Shown here one piece after another: positions 60,686 through 64,000 of a stretch of DNA of 64,000 nt. Position 1 is the stretch's first letter. Each line of letters begins with the position of its first letter. The DNA comes from Allobosea sp. Root483D1 (lineage in GTDB: Bacteria; Pseudomonadota; Alphaproteobacteria; Rhizobiales; Beijerinckiaceae): the NCBI RefSeq assembly GCF_001429505.1, contig NZ_LMJW01000022.1, positions 847,497-911,496 of the forward strand, in the 5' to 3' direction. Made by a program: the position numbers and the translations under genes. A model generated the notes under the pieces. That model was not told the DNA's origin and searched no databases. It saw only the letters and a list, made by a program, of their open reading frames with translations.

Positions 60686-61723
60686 ATGACGCGACAGAGA
60701 CTTCACCGCCTGCTGCAAGCCGGCCTGACGCTCGGAGCCTTCGCCCTGTGCTTCGGCGTGATCAGCGGCGCTCGGGCCCAGACCGAGCTGCTCAACGTCT
60801 CCTATGATCCAACCCGCGAGCTCTATCGCGACATCAATACTGCCTTCATCGCCGACTGGAATGGCAGGAACGCCAAGAAGATCAGCACGATCCGGCAGTC
60901 GCATGGCGGCTCGGGCGCACAGGCCCGCACCGTCATCGACGGCCTCAACGCCGATGTGCTGACGCTGGCCCTCGCCGGCGACATCGACGCCGTCGCGCAG
61001 CGCTCGAAGAAGCTGCCGCTCGACTGGCAGAAGCGCCTGCCGCAGAACTCCTCGCCCTACACCTCGACCATCGTCTTCCTCGTTCGCAAGGGCAATCCGA
61101 AGGCGATCAAGGACTGGGGCGACCTGGTGAAGCCGGGCGTCCAGATCATCACGCCGAATCCGAAGACCTCGGGCGGCGCCCGCTGGAACTATCTCGCCGC
61201 CTGGGCCTATGCCGAGAAGGCCTTCAACAAGGACGAGGCCAAGGTCCGCGACTATATCGGTAAGCTGCTGACCAATGTGCCGGTGCTCGACACCGGCGCA
61301 CGCGGCGCGACCACGACCTTCACCCAGCGCGGCATCGGCGACGTCTTCCTGTCCTGGGAGAACGAGGCCTTCCTAGCGCTGAAGGAGTTCGGCGAGGACA
61401 AGTTCGACATCGTCGTGCCCTCACTCTCGATCCTGGCCGAGCCGCCGGTCACGGTCGTCGACGGCAATGTCGATGCCAAAGGAACGCGTGCCGAGGCGCA
61501 GGCTTATCTCGAGTTCCTCTACACGCCGAAGGGCCAGGCGATCATCGCCAAGCATTATTACCGCCCGCGCAATCCGGAAGCTGCCGACCCGAAGGACATC
61601 GCCCGCTTCCCGAAGGTCGAGCTCGTCACCATCGACGAGAGCTTCGGCGGCTGGGCCAAGGCGCAGCCCACTCATTTCGGTGACGGTGGCACCTTCGACC
61701 AGCTCTACAAGCCGGCGCGCTGA
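60686..61723 (+). CDS. sbp: Sulfate ABC transporter substrate-binding protein
   Basis: A periplasmic sulfate/thiosulfate-binding protein of 345 residues. A signal peptide (LLQAGLTLGAFALCFGVISG, cut near ARAQTE) is followed by LLNVSYDPTRELYRDINTAF, IRQSHGGSGAQARTVIDGL, TPNPKTSGGARWNYLAAWAY and ARGATTTFTQRGIGDVFLSW, all typical of Sbp/CysP. ATG 60686 follows GGAG with good spacing. It is the first gene of the sbp-cysT-cysW-cysA transporter operon. Sbp versus CysP cannot be decided by eye. Confidence 0.95.
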   Translation: MTRQRLHRLLQAGLTLGAFALCFGVISGARAQTELLNVSYDPTRELYRDINTAFIADWNGRNAKKISTIRQSHGGSGAQARTVIDGLNADVLTLALAGDIDAVAQRSKKLPLDWQKRLPQNSSPYTSTIVFLVRKGNPKAIKDWGDLVKPGVQIITPNPKTSGGARWNYLAAWAYAEKAFNKDEAKVRDYIGKLLTNVPVLDTGARGATTTFTQRGIGDVFLSWENEAFLALKEFGEDKFDIVVPSLSILAEPPVTVVDGNVDAKGTRAEAQAYLEFLYTPKGQAIIAKHYYRPRNPEAADPKDIARFPKVELVTIDESFGGWAKAQPTHFGDGGTFDQLYKPAR

Positions 61724-61726
61724 GCC

Positions 61727-62572
61727 ATGACGGCGGCAGTTTTCCGCTGGCGCGAGCCCAGCATCCTGCCCGGCTTCGGCCTGGCGCTGGGCATCACCGT
61801 GACGGCGCTGTCGCTGGTCGTGCTCATTCCCCTCGCCGCCTTGTTCCTCAAGGCGGCGAGCGCCGGTCCGGCCGATATCTGGGCGGTGGCGACCTCGCCG
61901 CGTACGCTCGCCGCCCTGAAGCTTTCCTTCCTGGGCGCGCTCTTCGCGGCGGCGATCAACGCGGTATTCGGGCTGATACTGGCTTGGGTCCTCGTCCGCT
62001 ACGACTTTCCGGGCAAGCGCCTGATCGATGCGGCGGTCGACCTGCCCTTCGCCTTGCCCACGGCGGTTGCCGGCATCTCGCTCGCGGCGATCTATGCGCC
62101 CAATGGCTGGGTCGGCGGCCTGCTCGCGCCCTATGACATCAAGGTCGCCTATACGCCGCTCGGCGTGATGGTGGCTCTGATCTTCATCGGCCTGCCCTTC
62201 GTCGTCCGCACGATCCAGCCGGTGCTGGAAGAGCTGCCGGCCGATATCGAGGAGGCCGCGGCCCTGCTCGGCGCCAGCCGCTGGCGCACCATCTTCACCG
62301 TGCTGCTGCCGCCGGTGCTGCCGGCGCTGCTGACCGGCTTCGTGCTCGCCTTTGCGCGCGCCGTCGGCGAATACGGCTCGGTGATCTTCATCGCCGGCAA
62401 CGTGCCGATGGTGTCCGAGATCGCGCCGCTGCTGATCGTGATCCGCCTGGAGCAGTTCGACTATGCCGGGGCAGCCGTGGTCGCGACGATCATGCTGCTT
62501 CTGTCCTTCGCCCTGATCCTGCTGGTCAACCTGATCCAGGCCCGCGCCCGCCGGAGATTCGGCGATGTCTGA
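61727..62572 (+). CDS. cysT: Sulfate ABC transporter permease CysT
   Basis: A 281-residue inner-membrane permease with about six helices. It starts with ILPGFGLALGITVTALSLVV, contains VDLPFALPTAVAGISLAAIY, and has the coupling loop EEAAALLGASRWRTIFTVLL that contacts CysA. The end is basic (RARARRRFGDV). It follows the binding protein by three bases and overlaps cysW by 8 bases. Confidence 0.95.
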   Translation: MTAAVFRWREPSILPGFGLALGITVTALSLVVLIPLAALFLKAASAGPADIWAVATSPRTLAALKLSFLGALFAAAINAVFGLILAWVLVRYDFPGKRLIDAAVDLPFALPTAVAGISLAAIYAPNGWVGGLLAPYDIKVAYTPLGVMVALIFIGLPFVVRTIQPVLEELPADIEEAAALLGASRWRTIFTVLLPPVLPALLTGFVLAFARAVGEYGSVIFIAGNVPMVSEIAPLLIVIRLEQFDYAGAAVVATIMLLLSFALILLVNLIQARARRRFGDV

Positions 62573-63458
62573 CGCCAGCCTGCCCTATCAGATCGAGGAT
62601 CTCGCTCCCGCCCGCGCCGCCCGGCGCGTCAAGGGCGAATCCCGCCTGGTCCAGTTCGTGCTGGTTGCCGTCTCGCTCGCCTTCCTCTGCCTCTTCCTGT
62701 TCCTGCCGCTGATCTCGGTCTTCGTCGAGGCCAGCGCGCGCGGCTGGCATGCCTATCGCGAGGCGATCCTCGAACCCGATGCGCTGGCGGCGATCCGCCT
62801 GACCCTGTTCGTCGCGGCGGTCGCCGTGCCGTTCAACGTGGTCTTCGGCCTGGCGGCGGCCTGGGCGATCGCCAAGTTCGAGTTCCGCGGCAAAAACCTG
62901 CTGATCAGCTTCATCGACCTGCCTTTCTCGGTCTCGCCGGTGATCTCGGGCCTGGTCTTCGTGCTGCTCTTCGGCGCCCAGGGCTATTTCGGTCCGTGGC
63001 TCGCGGCCAACGACATCAAGATCGTCTTCGCCGTGCCGGGGATCCTGCTGGCGACGATCTTCGTCACCTTTCCCTTCGTCGCGCGCGAACTGATCCCGCA
63101 CATGCAATCGCTCGGCTCGGCCGACGAGGAGGCGGCGCTGACGCTCGGTGCCTCCGGCTGGACCACTTTCTTCACGGTCACCCTGCCGAATGTGAAGTGG
63201 AGCCTGTTCTACGGGGTGCTGCTCTGCAATGCCCGCGCCATGGGCGAGTTCGGCGCGGTCGCCGTCGTCTCGGGCAAGATCCGCGGCCTGACCAACACCA
63301 TGCCGCTGCATGTCGAGATTCTCTACAACGAGTACATGGGCGCCGCCGCCTTCGCGGTCGCCTCGCTGCTGGCGGGCCTGGCCCTCATCACGCTCGTCCT
63401 GAAAACCGTGCTGGAATGGCGCTTCGCCGACGCGATCGCCGCCAGCCGCCGTCATTGA
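62565..63458 (+). CDS. cysW: Sulfate ABC transporter permease CysW
   Basis: A 297-residue permease partner of CysT. It shows FLCLFLFLPLISVFVEASAR, IDLPFSVSPVISGLVFVLLF, the coupling loop EEAALTLGASGWTTFFTVTL and the CysW-typical ARAMGEFGAVAVVSGKIRG. It begins within the end of cysT, indicating coupled translation, and cysA follows 12 bases after it. Confidence 0.95.
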   Translation: MSDASLPYQIEDLAPARAARRVKGESRLVQFVLVAVSLAFLCLFLFLPLISVFVEASARGWHAYREAILEPDALAAIRLTLFVAAVAVPFNVVFGLAAAWAIAKFEFRGKNLLISFIDLPFSVSPVISGLVFVLLFGAQGYFGPWLAANDIKIVFAVPGILLATIFVTFPFVARELIPHMQSLGSADEEAALTLGASGWTTFFTVTLPNVKWSLFYGVLLCNARAMGEFGAVAVVSGKIRGLTNTMPLHVEILYNEYMGAAAFAVASLLAGLALITLVLKTVLEWRFADAIAASRRH

Positions 63459-63470
63459 GTGGAAGAGCCC

Positions 63471-64000
63471 ATGTCGGTCGCCGTCACCATCGAAAGCGTC
63501 GAGAAGCGCTTCCAGAACTTTCCCGCTCTGCGCGGCGTCTCGCTCGACATCCAGCCGGGCGAGCTCGTCGCGCTACTCGGCCCGTCCGGCTCGGGCAAGA
63601 CGACGCTGCTACGCGTCATCGCCGGGCTGGAACAGGCCGAGCGCGGCCGCGTGCTCTTCGGCGAGACCGATACGCGCGAGCTCTCGCTGCGCGAGCGCCG
63701 GATCGGCTTCGTCTTCCAGCACTATGCGCTGTTCAAGACGATGAGCGTCGGCGAGAACATCGCCTTCGGCTTGAAATCGCGGCCGCGCGCCGAGCGGCCG
63801 AGCCCCGCCGAGATAAGAAAGCGCGTCTCCGACCTCCTCGAGCTGATCCAGCTGCCCGGGCTGGAGAAACGCTATCCGAGCCAGCTTTCCGGCGGCCAGC
63901 GCCAGCGCATCGCGCTTGCCCGGGCGCTGGCGATCGAGCCGCGTGTACTGCTGCTCGACGAACCCTTCGGTGCGCTCGACGCCAAGGTCCGCAAGGATTT
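63471..64000 (+). CDS. cysA: Sulfate ABC transporter ATP-binding protein (C-terminus beyond window)
   Basis: The ATPase of the sulfate importer; about 176 residues are visible. Walker A is GPSGSGKTT, the Q-loop lies in FVFQHYALFKTMSVGENIAF, the signature is LSGGQRQRIALARALA and Walker B is VLLLDEPFGALDAK. The CysA-type start MSVAVTIESVEKRFQNF and the operon position make the name safe. The remaining part, usually containing the TOBE regulatory region, lies past the right edge. Confidence 0.95.
   Translation, partial: MSVAVTIESVEKRFQNFPALRGVSLDIQPGELVALLGPSGSGKTTLLRVIAGLEQAERGRVLFGETDTRELSLRERRIGFVFQHYALFKTMSVGENIAFGLKSRPRAERPSPAEIRKRVSDLLELIQLPGLEKRYPSQLSGGQRQRIALARALAIEPRVLLLDEPFGALDAKVRKD

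Overview
The window is a chromosomal segment of a GC-rich alphaproteobacterium, most likely of the order Hyphomicrobiales and perhaps close to Bosea. The order is suggested by gene order (rlpA-dacF-tmk-holB-metG-tatD-MBL hydrolase; recG-sdhE-mfd; glnB-glnA; DUF2849-cysI-DUF934), by an IalB-family protein and a Bug-type binding protein, and by two intergenic palindrome families of a kind I associate with this group. The genus is an inference. Genes are densely packed on both strands. I see no insertion sequence, prophage, integrase or CRISPR array.

Layout. 1-4.7 kb: an RhlE-like helicase cut by the left edge, an alpha/beta hydrolase, a peptidoglycan-binding fusion protein and a LysR regulator. 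4.8-7.4 kb: parE and a one-helix membrane protein. 7.4-11.2 kb: a small surface-polysaccharide-like island (glycosyltransferase, FkbM methyltransferase, parallel beta-helix protein) bounded by a long inverted repeat. 11.3-13.2 kb: glnB-glnA. 13.5-16.1 kb: bifunctional NAD(P)HX repair enzyme, a PRC-barrel protein and a small exported protein. 16.2-27.9 kb: glmS, ybaN-like and DUF502 genes, then recG-sdhE-mfd, with an AraC/LysR/RidA group between the halves. 28.0-31.0 kb: a YejA-like peptide-binding protein followed by a truncated acyl-CoA-synthetase-like protein. 31.1-34.9 kb: IalB, MazG, ArfB, RecX and a lone tricarboxylate-type binding protein. 35.1 kb: tRNA-Ser(TGA). 35.6-43.0 kb: the cell-wall/replication/metG run. 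43.2-46.0 kb: a string of small single-domain genes. 46.15-47.87 kb: an unrecognised 572-residue protein with unusual codon use. 47.97-55.96 kb: a complete kdp potassium-uptake locus with two mini membrane peptides, the three large pump subunits and the KdpDE sensor/regulator. 56.3-64.0 kb: sulfate assimilation (siroheme sulfite/nitrite reductase, accessory DUF proteins, siroheme synthase) and the sulfate ABC transporter, cut by the right edge.

The clearest functional themes are nitrogen control (PII with glutamine synthetase), K+ homeostasis, and sulfur: the transporter imports sulfate, CysI reduces sulfite using siroheme that CysG makes, all within 8 kb on one strand. The least explained items are the orphan at 46.15 kb, the truncated ANL-like protein beside a peptide-binding protein, the peptidoglycan-binding/hydrolase-like fusion, the signal-less beta-helix protein, and several strong intergenic dyads.
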